In this document: one piece after another, positions 1 to 7,606 of the stretch
Position numbering within the stretch: position 1 is the first letter of the stretch
How the letters are laid out: the number at the start of each line of letters is the position of its first letter
From: an uncultured Dorea sp.
Lineage (GTDB): Bacteria > Bacillota > Clostridia > Lachnospirales > Lachnospiraceae
Length of the DNA: 64,000 nt
Direction of reading: 5' to 3'
Assembly (NCBI GenBank): GCA_910589275.1
Contig: CAJUTH010000001.1
Coordinates: forward strand, 62,001 to 126,000
Position numbers and translations under genes: made by a program
Notes under the pieces: generated by a model
What the model was told of the DNA's origin: nothing
Database searches by the model: none
Seen by the model: the letters and a program-made list of their open reading frames with translations, nothing else

Positions 1-346
1 GCACTTTGCACTTCTTTCCGGCGAGAACGACCGGAACAGATACAAATCCGCCCTTGGAGAAAATAACGTTCGGCCTAAGCAATTTGATTAGCTTGTGAGC
101 TTCGCCAAAGCCCTTCACTACCCGGAAAGGATCTGTGAAATTCTGTAGACTGAAATACCTCCTTAATTTACCGGAAGAAATTCCATGATAAGGAATGCCG
201 AACTGTTCAATCAGTTCTTTTTCGATTCCATTATAAGAACCGATATAATGGATATCGTATTCTAGTTCTTTGAGACGCGGCAGTAAAGCAATATTCGGGG
301 TTACATGACCCGCTGTGCCGCCGCCGGTTAAGATAATACGTTTCAT
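1..346 (-). CDS. murG: MurG glycosyltransferase, 5' part only
   Basis: UDP-GlcNAc:undecaprenyl-pyrophosphoryl-MurNAc-pentapeptide GlcNAc transferase, which makes lipid II at the inner face of the membrane. The minus-strand reading frame opens with ATG at 346 and runs off the left edge, so only about 115 N-terminal residues are present. The N-terminal glycine-rich loop typical of MurG is visible (LTGGGTAGHVTPN), followed by the expected IGS-x-G-x-E-K-E and FSKGGFVSVPV segments. A good ribosome site (GGAGG) lies just upstream of the ATG. It is divergent from the next gene, with only about 75 bases between start codons. Family assignment is clear; anything about the C-terminal half lies outside the window. 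Confidence 0.93.
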   Translation of the reverse strand, partial: MKRIILTGGGTAGHVTPNIALLPRLKELEYDIHYIGSYNGIEKELIEQFGIPYHGISSGKLRRYFSLQNFTDPFRVVKGFGEAHKLIKLLRPNVIFSKGGFVSVPVVLAGKKCKV

Positions 347-421
347 AGTGTGCCTCCAATCCATCGTCATAGGATAATTGTAAACGAGGGGAGAGCGCTG
401 GTCAAGTGGAAAGAGGAAGAT

Positions 422-1342
422 ATGAGAGACCAATTCGATAATTATGAAAAGAGAATAGTGGAAAAGCTGGATCGGGAAGCGGAGGAGATAGAGCGCAGGA
501 TCGAAGAGAACCCTCAGGCGGCGGAAGCAAAAGCGAACGAGAGCCTTGACAGAAAGGTCTATGCTGGAGTGGCTGCTTATGAAGAAGCGGTTGCGGGAAA
601 GAATGAAGTATTGCATCGGGAGGCGGAATTGGAGGATATTCTCGACAAGCTTTCGCCGAACGATGCGGAAGCGCTGCGCCTTGGATGGGAGGTGCAAAGG
701 CGTCTCAGAGGAGAAGAGGGCGAAGAGGAGCCGAAGAAGACGGAAAGAAAACATGCTGGAGTATGGAAACGTCTTGCGGCGGCTGTGGTGGTATTGGTGT
801 TGGTTGCTGGATTCGGGGTCAATAGTTTGGGCGGACCAACGAGAATCGTGGAGATGATGGGATTTAAAATTGGTGAAAGAGAAATATCACAGGGAAATAG
901 TTCTGTGGACGAGGCAAAGATATCAGATGAAGAGAAAGAACTAAAGGCTTATCAACGGATTAAGGATGAGTTGGGGATAGAACCAGTAAGAATTAGAGCA
1001 ATTTCTAAAGATATGAAATATAAGTATTGTGAAATAGATTTGGAAATTCGCTTGGCGCAAATGTTATATGTATGTGGAGATAGAAATGTTTCATATTTTA
1101 TAAGTGATTCATATACAGAAGAATTCTGGAGTTCAGATATTGAAGATAAAAAAATTGATGAATATATATACGAGATGAAAAATGCAGATATTGTAATTAG
1201 GGTAATAGAATATGAATTACCGCAAAGTGGAGAAAAGAGATATTCTGCAAAATTTGAGTATCGAAAGATATATTACCAATTAACAGGAACTATGGAAAAG
1301 GAAAAATTTGAAAATATTTTAAATAATTTATATTTTTATTAA
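422..1342 (+). CDS. Single-pass membrane protein, DUF4367-like C-terminus
   Basis: The function is unknown. The frame is open from 350, but the ATG at 422 sits behind an AGAGGAAG ribosome site and removes an untidy 24-residue extension, so I chose it (306 residues). The N-terminal ~100 residues are charged and helical, followed by one membrane segment at about residues 113-133 (AAAVVVLVLVAG). The outer domain ends with a pattern like DUF4367 (Y-QLTGTMEKEKFENIL-NL), a family often found on anti-sigma-like or lipoprotein-like surface proteins in Clostridia. No sigma factor gene lies next to it. From about base 880 the gene becomes clearly richer in A+T than its first half, which could mean a swapped or fast-evolving outer domain. 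Family call is moderate; the role is not known. Confidence 0.6.
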   Translation: MRDQFDNYEKRIVEKLDREAEEIERRIEENPQAAEAKANESLDRKVYAGVAAYEEAVAGKNEVLHREAELEDILDKLSPNDAEALRLGWEVQRRLRGEEGEEEPKKTERKHAGVWKRLAAAVVVLVLVAGFGVNSLGGPTRIVEMMGFKIGEREISQGNSSVDEAKISDEEKELKAYQRIKDELGIEPVRIRAISKDMKYKYCEIDLEIRLAQMLYVCGDRNVSYFISDSYTEEFWSSDIEDKKIDEYIYEMKNADIVIRVIEYELPQSGEKRYSAKFEYRKIYYQLTGTMEKEKFENILNNLYFY

Positions 1343-1412
1343 AAAAAGCGATGGATTTTTGAAGTTCAGTTGTCTATATATATGAGGGAGGGAGGAAAGT
1401 ATAAAGAAGACT

Positions 1413-1934
1413 ATGAGGAAATGGGTAGTATCTGGTGTCTGTGTACTGGTGTTGATGTTCAGTCTCATGATGAGTACAGGGTTGGATACGAAAGCGTCTG
1501 ATAATCGGCCGATGTTGGATGGCTCTTATCTGACTAACGAGACGGAGTCCACCGGAACAGCTACCAGCATTACGCGGGGGGAGAACCTTCAGATAGGTTA
1601 TTCTAAGATCCGGAAAGTAGGATCGGGAGTAATTTATGCAGGTGGAACTACCATTGCAGAGCATACCTGTGAATCGGTGAAAGTTGCCGTGATTGTGGAG
1701 CGTGCCAAGTGGGAGGACGACGAATGGGAATTCGTAGAGACCTGGGATAAAGAAAATACCAATGCGGATCTTGTAAGCACCAGCAAGAAGCTGGAAGTAG
1801 AGGGCGGCTGGTATTACCGAGTGAAATGCTATCATTCTGCTGACGGAGATGTGAGTGATTCCCTTACGAATGGCCTTTATGTTGGAGATCCCAGTGATAT
1901 CACCCCGCCCGTGGAATCTGGTAATTCTTTATAA
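1413..1934 (+). CDS. Small secreted protein, DUF6147-like
   Basis: A 173-residue protein with a clear signal peptide (basic start, hydrophobic stretch VCVLVLMFSLMM, likely cut near TKASD). The mature part is mostly beta-strand-like, with the phrases ESTGTATSITRGENLQIGYS and SGVIYAGGTTIAEH, which resemble the Firmicutes family DUF6147. No anchor, lipobox or enzyme motif is visible, so it is probably released or wall-associated. It follows the DUF4367-like gene by 70 bases in the same direction and may share its transcript. The ribosome site is GGGAGG but lies further upstream than usual. Its function is not known. Confidence 0.6.
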   Translation: MRKWVVSGVCVLVLMFSLMMSTGLDTKASDNRPMLDGSYLTNETESTGTATSITRGENLQIGYSKIRKVGSGVIYAGGTTIAEHTCESVKVAVIVERAKWEDDEWEFVETWDKENTNADLVSTSKKLEVEGGWYYRVKCYHSADGDVSDSLTNGLYVGDPSDITPPVESGNSL

Positions 1935-2160
1935 TTTCCTAAAGGGCTACTGACAAAAGGGGCAGCAACTATTAAGATGAATATAAAAGAACCCTCATGC
2001 CGGGCTCAAGCAGTTCTTGAGTCTGCTTTAGGACTCTTGGTTTATTAGAAGGAATGAATTTGAATTTTGCTGCCTGTATGTTTCTCTTGCAGTTCGGAAA
2101 TGGATTATCCAAAATTTTTCCAGTAGGGTAAAGAGAACTCGATAGCCATTACTCGCGGAA

Positions 2161-2196
2161 AAAAAGAGACTGCTTGCATAGAGTCTCTTTTTTTCT
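2161..2196. terminator. Bidirectional intrinsic terminator
   Basis: A perfect 11-base-pair stem (AAAAAGAGACT, 2161-2171, with AGTCTCTTTTT, 2182-2192) around a 10-base loop, with runs of A before and T after. It can end transcripts from both the plus-strand gene upstream and the minus-strand TSCPD gene downstream. The stretch 1935-2160 holds only a weak CTCAAG/CTTGAG hairpin near 2005 and no convincing gene. Confidence 0.85.
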
Positions 2197-2222
2197 GCAT
2201 AATAATGAGAATTGACATAATT

Positions 2223-2465
2223 TTACTCTGCCAGTGCAAGCTTCAATGCTTTTGCAAGCTGATCCGGACAGGATGTGGGTTTAAATCCGCAACGGATGCC
2301 TTCCAGTCTGGCAATGGCTTCCTCTGCTTTCATGCCCCGTACCAGAGAGGCGACGCCTTGGGTATTGCCGGAGCAGCCGCCTACAAATTCTACAGATTTG
2401 ATAATGTCGCCATCTAATTCTAACTGGATAGCCTGCGAGCAGGTTCCCTGTGTCTTGTATACCAT
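2223..2465 (-). CDS. TSCPD-domain small protein (TIGR03905 type)
   Basis: An 80-residue protein of the small TSCPD family, named for the PTSCPDQLA motif seen here near the C-terminus. Conserved cysteines (GTCS near residue 8, GGCSGN near 30, IRCGFKP and TSCPD near 58-66) suggest metal or Fe-S handling; the same fold occurs at the C-terminus of some class II ribonucleotide reductases. Free-standing copies are common in Clostridia and have no firm function. The start ATG at 2465 is preceded on the minus strand by an AAAGGAGG-type ribosome site. It stands alone on this strand, with the shared terminator just after its stop. Confidence 0.88.
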   Translation of the reverse strand: MVYKTQGTCSQAIQLELDGDIIKSVEFVGGCSGNTQGVASLVRGMKAEEAIARLEGIRCGFKPTSCPDQLAKALKLALAE

Positions 2466-2520
2466 GTTAGTATCCTCCTTTGTTGATTTACAGGAATTAT
2501 AGCAAAAAGAAAAAGAAAAT

Positions 2521-2574
2521 ACTAGGGAATCGTTTGATTGTCTGGTAGAAAATGTTATATCCGTTTAGCTGAAG
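2521..2574. repeat. Copy 1 of a 54-base direct repeat
   Basis: This block is about three-quarters identical to 2861-2914 (for example ACTAGRGAATCG at the start and AGAAAATGTT inside). Copy 2 ends in a good promoter, so the repeat looks like a duplicated promoter region. In copy 1 the -10 region has decayed (TATGAA). Confidence 0.6.
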
Positions 2575-2575
2575 T

Positions 2576-2677
2576 ATGAAACCAGATGAGGATAAAACTC
2601 AAAAATATATTCAACTTTACGTGCCGAAAGAAGACATCTTTACCAAAATGGCTTTTTCGGGATGTCCACAGAGGTAA
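2576..2677 (+). other. Possible 33-residue remnant ORF
   Basis: A short open frame directly after repeat copy 1, starting MKPDEDKTQKYIQLYVPKED and ending at TAA 2675-2677. The amino acid composition looks protein-like rather than random, but there is no good ribosome site. I do not recognise the family. It may be the surviving N-terminus of a lost gene that was driven by the duplicated promoter. Confidence 0.25.
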
Positions 2678-2706
2678 CGAGCATCGGATTCTGGCAGCCA
2701 AAATCC
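2678..2706. repeat. 28-base repeat with hairpin, copy 1
   Basis: CGAGCATCGGATT at 2678-2690 continues into an inverted repeat (GGATT..TGGC/GCCA..AATCC). About 24 of 28 bases match 3813-3840, where the same block forms the C-terminal end of the broken PIN toxin. It could be a terminator-like hairpin of a small RNA or the end of a lost mobile element. Confidence 0.5.
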
Positions 2707-2714
2707 TGTTATAT

Positions 2715-2759
2715 CTTTTGCCTAATGGCATTATAGCACAGAAACCCGTTTCAATATGC
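2715..2759 (-). repeat. Decayed copy of the 32.2 kb antitoxin-RNA promoter
   Basis: Read on the minus strand, this stretch matches 32161-32209: GCATATTGAA, then TTTCTG, then GCTATAATGCCATTAGGC and AAAAG. The spacer between the -35-like and -10 elements is four bases shorter than in the 32 kb copy (13 instead of 17), which should weaken or kill the promoter. The sequence downstream is unrelated to the 32 kb RNA apart from a hairpin at 2686-2706. Confidence 0.55.
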
Positions 2760-2860
2760 CTGTCATAAAAAATTATTCTTATCTGGTATCCAATATTTGT
2801 AGAGATAATTAATATTGGTAACTCAGATAGGGGTGGAATTTAAATTTTCAAATGACCAAT

Positions 2861-2914
2861 ACTAGAGAATCGCTCTATTGTTTAGGAGAAAATGTTGTAT
2901 CTGCTTAAATGAGA
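2861..2914. repeat. Copy 2 of the 54-base direct repeat
   Basis: Second copy of the block at 2521-2574, offset by 340 bases. It contains the -35 element of the promoter at about 2897-2925. Confidence 0.6.
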
Positions 2915-2925
2915 GGGTATAATTG
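2897..2925 (+). promoter_or_regulatory. Sigma-70 type promoter
   Basis: TTGTAT, a 17-base spacer, then TATAAT. It points at the truncated ATPase remnant whose GGAGG ribosome site follows within 30 bases, so a once-functional gene was probably expressed from here. Confidence 0.6.
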
Positions 2926-2960
2926 TATAAATTGAGGCGCGTTATATCCGGAGGCGGTTT

Positions 2961-3053
2961 ATGGAAAATTTGAAATATGTTATAGAAGATGGTACGATAG
3001 TTAAAGTGTTAGGAGTGCAGAATTTTACGAATGAAGAATCTGCAGGCAGTTGA
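2961..3053 (+). pseudogene. N-terminal fragment of a GHKL-type ATPase gene
   Basis: Thirty residues (MENLKYVIEDGTIVKVLGVQ then NFTNEESAGS) precede a stop. The segment matches the start of a group of histidine-kinase/Hsp90-like ATP-binding proteins that normally continue NFTNKESAILELVKNAYDA, the N-box of the GHKL fold. Here the frame stops straight after ESA, before the ATP-binding residues, so the product cannot be an ATPase. A strong GGAGG ribosome site and a promoter are still in place. The following 130 bases (to about 3180) show no recognisable continuation, so most of the gene has been deleted. Proteins of this group occur in defence islands, but I cannot assign this relic to one. Confidence 0.5.
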
Positions 3054-3220
3054 AACGGAAAAGAGATACAAATATGATATCCGTTTGCTGAATATGTTTG
3101 CTACATCCGGTCTGATAATGCTATCCAAGTAGGACAGTGAATAATGATTTTTCTTGCATAAGCAGCTATATCGTGGCATAATACGGGTAAGAAAATCTTA
3201 CATGAAAGGAGTATAATTAA

Positions 3221-3487
3221 ATGAATACACAGATAGTAACTGTTTCTTCAAAAGGGCAGATTTCCCTTCCGGTCAGCATTCGTGAACACTTGTCGATTGA
3301 TACCGGGGATAAGTTGGTTGCATATACTTCGGGAGATGTTATCATGCTCAAAACATTAAAACTTCCCTCCGCAGAAGAATTTGAGGCATCGTTAGATGAG
3401 GCGCAGAAGTGGGCAGCGACTGTTGGCTATACCGAAAATGACGTTAATGATATCATTAAATCTTCTAGAAGGAAAAAAAGAAAATGA
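3221..3487 (+). CDS. AbrB/MazE-type antitoxin
   Basis: An 88-residue protein with a swapped-hairpin DNA-binding N-terminus (VTVSSKGQISLPVSIREHLSI, residues ~7-26, written here in part as SSKGQISLPVSIREHL), as in AbrB, MazE and VapB. The C-terminal half is helical and basic (SSRRKKRK), where such antitoxins usually wrap around the toxin. Ribosome site AAGGAG lies 9 bases before the ATG. Its stop overlaps the next start by four bases (ATGA), the usual toxin-antitoxin arrangement. It probably represses its own promoter and neutralises the PIN protein, but the toxin here is damaged, so the pair may now be an orphan antitoxin. Confidence 0.82.
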   Translation: MNTQIVTVSSKGQISLPVSIREHLSIDTGDKLVAYTSGDVIMLKTLKLPSAEEFEASLDEAQKWAATVGYTENDVNDIIKSSRRKKRK

Positions 3488-3855
3488 GAATTGTTGTAGA
3501 TACAAATGTTTTAATCTCAGGTGTGTTCTTTGGTGGATTTCCCAGAAAAATTCTCAGCTCTATTGTTAACGGAAAAATAACAGCTTGTGCTACGTCTGAA
3601 ATCATTAATGAATACGAAGAAATTGTACAGGAGATGATTAACCGAAAGCAAGGACACATCAATAGGACAATTCTTATTCCATTAATTAAAACGATGGAAA
3701 TAATTAAGCCGTCCTCCCATATTGAAATATGTCGCGATTCAGATGATGATAAATTTTTGGAATGCGCAATAGATTCCCATGCTTTGTATATTAATGTCTA
3801 TAGAGACAGCAGCGAGCATCGGATTGTTTCAGCCACAATCTGGCTTCGCATGTGA
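3484..3855 (+). pseudogene. PIN-family toxin, C-terminally truncated
   Basis: A putative RNase toxin of the PIN family (COG1569/TIGR00305 type). Visible are the first acidic motif VVDTNVLISG (D near residue 6), the NEYEEI motif (residues ~44-49) and RDSDDDKFLECA (residues ~82-95). Intact members continue ALYIVSGDKDLL and end near residue 140; here the match stops at ALYI and the last ~18 residues are encoded by a 28-base repeat also found at 2678-2705. The last conserved acidic residues of the active site are therefore missing, so the toxin is probably inactive. It is translationally coupled to the antitoxin by a 4-base overlap. Confidence 0.7.
3813..3840. repeat. 28-base repeat with hairpin, copy 2
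   Basis: CGAGCATCGGATT followed by an inverted repeat GATTGT..ACAATC. It marks the point where the PIN gene loses homology and where the next gene fragment begins, so it is probably a recombination or deletion scar. Confidence 0.5.
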
Positions 3856-4010
3856 AAAAGGGTACGTTTATTGAGGTTCTTGTGATTTCTCAAAATGGAG
3901 AGAACAAAGAGCTCGATATTATACCAAAGTATCGGAGCGGAGGACCCGAAACATCAATGGAATATTATGACAGAGTATTGAAGGCAAAAGATAAGGACTA
4001 TTTTTTTTAA
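3852..4010 (+). pseudogene. Orphan C-terminal gene fragment
   Basis: An open frame of 52 residues (GTG at 3852, stop TAA 4008-4010) with protein-like composition (TFIEVLVISQNGENKEL, then DIIPKYRSGG). It has no ribosome site and begins inside the repeat that truncates the PIN gene, so it reads as the C-terminus of another gene joined by deletion. I do not recognise the family. Confidence 0.35.
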
Positions 4011-4028
4011 CATAAGGAGGAAGAAAAA

Positions 4029-4721
4029 ATGATTGGAATTATCGGGGCAATGGATGAAGAGGTCGCAGCTTTGAAAGAGGCTATGGAGACTGAGGAAATG
4101 GTGGAACGTGCGGGAATGACTTTTGTGAAGGGCATGCTCTGTGGCAAAGATGTTACGGTGGTGCGCAGCGGCATTGGGAAGGTGAATGCCGGAATCTGCG
4201 CGCAGGTATTGGTGTCGGAGTTTCATGCGGATGTGCTGATTAATACAGGCATAGCGGGTTCTTTGGATGCGAGAATAGATATTGGAGATATGGTTATTTC
4301 TACCGATGCGCTTTACCATGATATGGATGCGACTTCATTCGGTTATCCGTTAGGAGAAGTGCCGCGGATGGGACTTCTCGCATTTCCGGCGGACGAGAGG
4401 CTGGTTCGGCTGGCGGCAGAGGCAAATGCAGAAGCAAATCCGGACATCCATACGTTTACCGGAAGAGTGGTAAGCGGCGACCAGTTTGTGGCATCGGATG
4501 AAGTAAAGGGCAGGATATTAGAGAACTTCGGCGGCTTGTGTACAGAGATGGAAGGGGCTGCAATTGCCCATGCTGCTTATCTGAACAAAGTTTCGTGCGT
4601 CATTATTCGCGCTATTTCCGACAAGGCGGACGGAAGTGCATCGCAGGACTATCCGACCTTTGAGAAGAAGGCAATCGAGCACAGCGTAAGGCTTGTAAAG
4701 AATCTGGCGGCAAGAATTTAA
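4029..4721 (+). CDS. mtnN: 5'-methylthioadenosine/S-adenosylhomocysteine nucleosidase
   Basis: Cleaves MTA and SAH to adenine plus the thioribose or ribosyl-homocysteine, recycling by-products of methylation and polyamine synthesis and supplying S-ribosylhomocysteine. At 230 residues it has the normal family length. Visible hallmarks are IGIIGAMDEEVAAL at the start (catalytic Glu near residue 12), the purine-binding region VVSGDQFVAS, TEMEGAAIAHAA (Glu near residue 173) and ISDKADGSA (catalytic Asp near residue 196). Start ATG at 4029 has an AAGGAGG ribosome site. It stands alone between the gene graveyard and an unrelated membrane protein gene. Confidence 0.95.
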   Translation: MIGIIGAMDEEVAALKEAMETEEMVERAGMTFVKGMLCGKDVTVVRSGIGKVNAGICAQVLVSEFHADVLINTGIAGSLDARIDIGDMVISTDALYHDMDATSFGYPLGEVPRMGLLAFPADERLVRLAAEANAEANPDIHTFTGRVVSGDQFVASDEVKGRILENFGGLCTEMEGAAIAHAAYLNKVSCVIIRAISDKADGSASQDYPTFEKKAIEHSVRLVKNLAARI

Positions 4722-4843
4722 CCGGCGCTGATGAAGGACATGCGCGACAGCATTTGACAGCGAGGTGCGGATTCGTCAGAGAATAGCATAATTCGGAAAT
4801 TTATATGCGAAATATGGAAAACGATTTTTCTACCCTCTTTTTC

Positions 4844-4865
4844 TGATTCGGTTATAATCGAATCA
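4844..4865 (+). promoter_or_regulatory. Palindrome with an embedded -10 box
   Basis: A perfect 7-base inverted repeat TGATTCG/CGAATCA encloses GTTATAAT, so the TATAAT hexamer (4853-4858) lies in its centre. The start codon of the next gene is about 20 bases downstream with an AAGGAGGG site. The layout fits an operator overlapping a promoter; the -35 region is weak, as expected for a regulated promoter. Confidence 0.5.
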
Positions 4866-4883
4866 AAGAAGGAGGGTAAGATT

Positions 4884-6083
4884 ATGTTGGAAGTGAATAT
4901 GGACAGGCGATTTCTGCTTGTCCTGATAGGTGTTTTTGCGGTTATTGGAGTAGTCAGTAAATGTGTGGTCAGCATCTCGCTTAAGAGTCTTACAAGGGCG
5001 GCGGGAAATATGGGAAAGAGTTCACATTCACTGATGCGGCTGGTGCGGGCAAAGTATGAGCATACCTGCATGGTCAGCGACCGGGTTCAGAATGTGGAGG
5101 TATTTGTGGAGAAATACATATATGAGTACCGAATCATGAGAATCCGTCTCCATAGCTGGAGAAGGCTGGAGCGTGCGGCGGCATGGGGGTGTCTGACGGC
5201 AGGAATTGTGGGAGCCGGCATCGAGTATGCGTTTATGGGAATGACTGATTTTGTACTGCAGAGTGCGGGCGGAGGAGCGGCAATCGGAATTTTGCTGTTT
5301 TTGATGCGGATAGCCATGGACGAGGAATATTATCTGAATGTGATTCGGACATATATGGTGGATTATTTGGATAATTTCTGCGCGCGTAAATTTGAGAAAA
5401 ACAGGGAGCTGAACAATCCTGAAAGACCAAGACCAAGAGAGGAAGTTCCTTCGCCAGCGGATACGCCGGAGATTTTGCCGCCGGTAATGCCGGAACCATA
5501 TCAGCAGCCGGAGCCTTACCGCGCTCCGGAGGCGGGAACCGCGCCGGAAGGACTTCGTATGGCGGAGCGCAGGGAATATGCCATAGACAGCCGTGGGGAG
5601 AGGGCGATTGATAATCGCACGGAGAGGGCGTCTTACAGCCGGTCAGAGCAGATGATGGACGATCGTATAGAGCGGCAGGCGGAAGTTTTGTCTGGCGTGC
5701 CGAACGATGGCCAGAGTGGAAGTGTGATGAAAGAACAGCCGACAGAGGATCAGGTGGAAAGAATTTCTGAAAAACTAATGGAAAATATTGTAGAAACGGC
5801 GGTGGCGGATACGAAGTGGGCGGAGGCCGCCGGAAAGGAAACGAAATATACGGGAGGAAAAGGGAAGAAGACCGCCAGAGGAAAGAAGAAGGAACAGCAG
5901 CTTGCGGAGCGTCTAGCAGAGCGGGCGGTAGAAAAAAGTATGGAAGCGGCAGCGGAGAGGGCGGCTGAGAAGCTGGCGGCAGATTCCGCTGGGAAAGGAG
6001 CAGAGCAAGACGAGGACAAGCCGATGGGAGCGATTTCAAAGGAAGTACTGATCCGGGAAATTCTGGAGGAGTTTTTAGCTTGA
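4884..6083 (+). CDS. Membrane protein with long charged C-terminal tail
   Basis: A 399-residue protein of unknown function. Membrane segments are visible at about residues 9-30 (LLVLIGVFAVIGVV) and, as a hairpin, at about 93-140 (AWGCLTAGIVGAGIEYAF and GGGAAIGILLFLM). After residue ~165 comes a Pro/Glu-rich stretch, then Arg/Glu-rich helical repeats (ERAIDSRGERAIDN-like) and an Ala/Glu/Lys-rich tail likely to form coiled coil in the cytoplasm. Start ATG at 4884 has a strong AAGGAGGG site. Similar proteins occur in Lachnospiraceae next to housekeeping genes, but I know of no assigned role. A long antisense frame over this gene is a compositional shadow. Confidence 0.65.
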   Translation: MLEVNMDRRFLLVLIGVFAVIGVVSKCVVSISLKSLTRAAGNMGKSSHSLMRLVRAKYEHTCMVSDRVQNVEVFVEKYIYEYRIMRIRLHSWRRLERAAAWGCLTAGIVGAGIEYAFMGMTDFVLQSAGGGAAIGILLFLMRIAMDEEYYLNVIRTYMVDYLDNFCARKFEKNRELNNPERPRPREEVPSPADTPEILPPVMPEPYQQPEPYRAPEAGTAPEGLRMAERREYAIDSRGERAIDNRTERASYSRSEQMMDDRIERQAEVLSGVPNDGQSGSVMKEQPTEDQVERISEKLMENIVETAVADTKWAEAAGKETKYTGGKGKKTARGKKKEQQLAERLAERAVEKSMEAAAERAAEKLAADSAGKGAEQDEDKPMGAISKEVLIREILEEFLA

Positions 6084-6152
6084 TAAAACTGTTGTGAACT
6101 GGTAAGATATAAATAGAGCAGTTGAATTTTAAAGGATTTGAGATGATAATTT

Positions 6153-7595
6153 ATGAATGGATTGTACGACCGGCTAACAGAATATAGCATGTCCGATTAT
6201 TATGGATTTCATATGCCGGGACACAAGAGACAGGCGCCGGCAGGCGTTGGACTTCCCTATGAGATTGATATTACAGAGATCGAGGGATTTGATGATTTGC
6301 ATCACGCGGATGGGATTTTGCTGGAGGCGCAGCAATTTGCAGCGAAGGTGTATGGCGCTGAGGAGACAAGGTATCTGGTGAATGGAAGTACAGCAGGTAT
6401 TTTGAGCGCAGTGCTTGGAAGTACCGACAAGGGAGACCGGATACTTGTCGCAAGGCATTGCCATAAGTCGGTCTACCATGCGATATATTTGAATGAGCTG
6501 AGGCCGGTATATTTATATCCGGAGTTTAGTTCAAGTCTTCATATGAATATGGATATTTCTGTAAGCGCAGTGAGAACTGCGCTTATGGAGTATTCGGATA
6601 TCCGAGCGGTTGTGATCGTATCTCCTACTTTTGACGGGGTGATATCCGACATTAAGGGAATTGCTGAGGTAGTCCATGAACGTGGGATTCCTTTGATTGT
6701 AGATGAAGCCCACGGAGCGCATTTGGGATTCCATCCCTATTTTGATTCAAATGCGCTTGCGAAGGGAGCGGATATTGTAATTCACAGCATCCATAAGACA
6801 TTGCCGTCGCTGACTCAGACGGCGCTTCTGCATGTTAAGGGAGAGGTTGCGGATCGGCGGAGGATATTCCGATATTTGGATATGATGCAGTCTTCTAGTC
6901 CGTCATATGTCTTGATGGCCAGCATTGATAAATGTGTGCATATGCTTGATGAAGAGGGCCCCGGAATGTTTGAAGATTATGTTCGGCAGCTTTCCGGACT
7001 TAGGAAGAGTCTTGCCAGTTTGAAATGTTTGAGACTGCTTGAAACGGAGCGGTATGACTGGTCAAAGCTTGTGATTTCTGTAAATGGTCTGGGTATGACG
7101 GGAAGGGAACTGTACAAGATGCTTCTTGAACGGTATCACCTGCAGATGGAGATGGCGGCCGGAACCTATGTGATTGCTATGACTTCGGTAAATGACAGCA
7201 AGGAAGGGTTCGAACGGCTGCGGGAGGCGTTGTCTGAGATTGATGCAGAACTGGCGGAAAAGAAGTGCCGTGCCAAGGACGGGGAGGAAGCCGGAATGGA
7301 AAAGGCTGATACCGGAATGGCCGGGAATCCGGTTAATCGTCAGGTTATGAGCTGTGCGGAGGCGCTTAGGATTAGTGATGGGAAATTCAAAACAAAGATG
7401 CTTCCATGGGAGGAATCGGAAGGAAGGATTTCGGCAGAGTACGCGTATTTGTATCCGCCGGGAAGCCCCTTGATTGTACCGGGCGAGCAGATATCACAGG
7501 AGGCAGCGAAGCTTTTGGGAGAGTATCGAAAGGCCGGATTTTCTATAGAAGGCTTGGAGAAGGACGGGCAGATTAAGGTACTTAGAGCGGGATAA
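6153..7595 (+). CDS. Orn/Lys/Arg decarboxylase family PLP enzyme
   Basis: A fold-type I PLP enzyme of the short Gram-positive Orn/Lys/Arg decarboxylase family (YaaO/SpeA type, about 480 residues, lacking the N-terminal wing domain of the large enterobacterial enzymes). Seen in order: FHMPGHKRQAP near residue 20, the phosphate-binding LVNGSTAGILSAVL near 76, the cofactor Asp in VDEAHGAHLG near 185, and the Schiff-base Lys in SIHKTLPSLTQ near residue 214. The C-terminal small domain ends with YPPGSPLIVPGE, typical of these decarboxylases. It likely makes agmatine or cadaverine; the substrate cannot be told from sequence alone. It heads the block with the kinase-like gene, holB, ricT and trmN6, a common Clostridia order. 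Confidence 0.85.
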   Translation: MNGLYDRLTEYSMSDYYGFHMPGHKRQAPAGVGLPYEIDITEIEGFDDLHHADGILLEAQQFAAKVYGAEETRYLVNGSTAGILSAVLGSTDKGDRILVARHCHKSVYHAIYLNELRPVYLYPEFSSSLHMNMDISVSAVRTALMEYSDIRAVVIVSPTFDGVISDIKGIAEVVHERGIPLIVDEAHGAHLGFHPYFDSNALAKGADIVIHSIHKTLPSLTQTALLHVKGEVADRRRIFRYLDMMQSSSPSYVLMASIDKCVHMLDEEGPGMFEDYVRQLSGLRKSLASLKCLRLLETERYDWSKLVISVNGLGMTGRELYKMLLERYHLQMEMAAGTYVIAMTSVNDSKEGFERLREALSEIDAELAEKKCRAKDGEEAGMEKADTGMAGNPVNRQVMSCAEALRISDGKFKTKMLPWEESEGRISAEYAYLYPPGSPLIVPGEQISQEAAKLLGEYRKAGFSIEGLEKDGQIKVLRAG

Positions 7596-7606
7596 GGACT
7601 TTGCAG

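Noticed and set aside
5233..6039. Long open frame on the minus strand opposite the membrane protein gene (268 residues)
   Set aside because: It is a shadow of the Pro/Glu-rich coding sequence, with biased composition, no ribosome site and no recognisable family.
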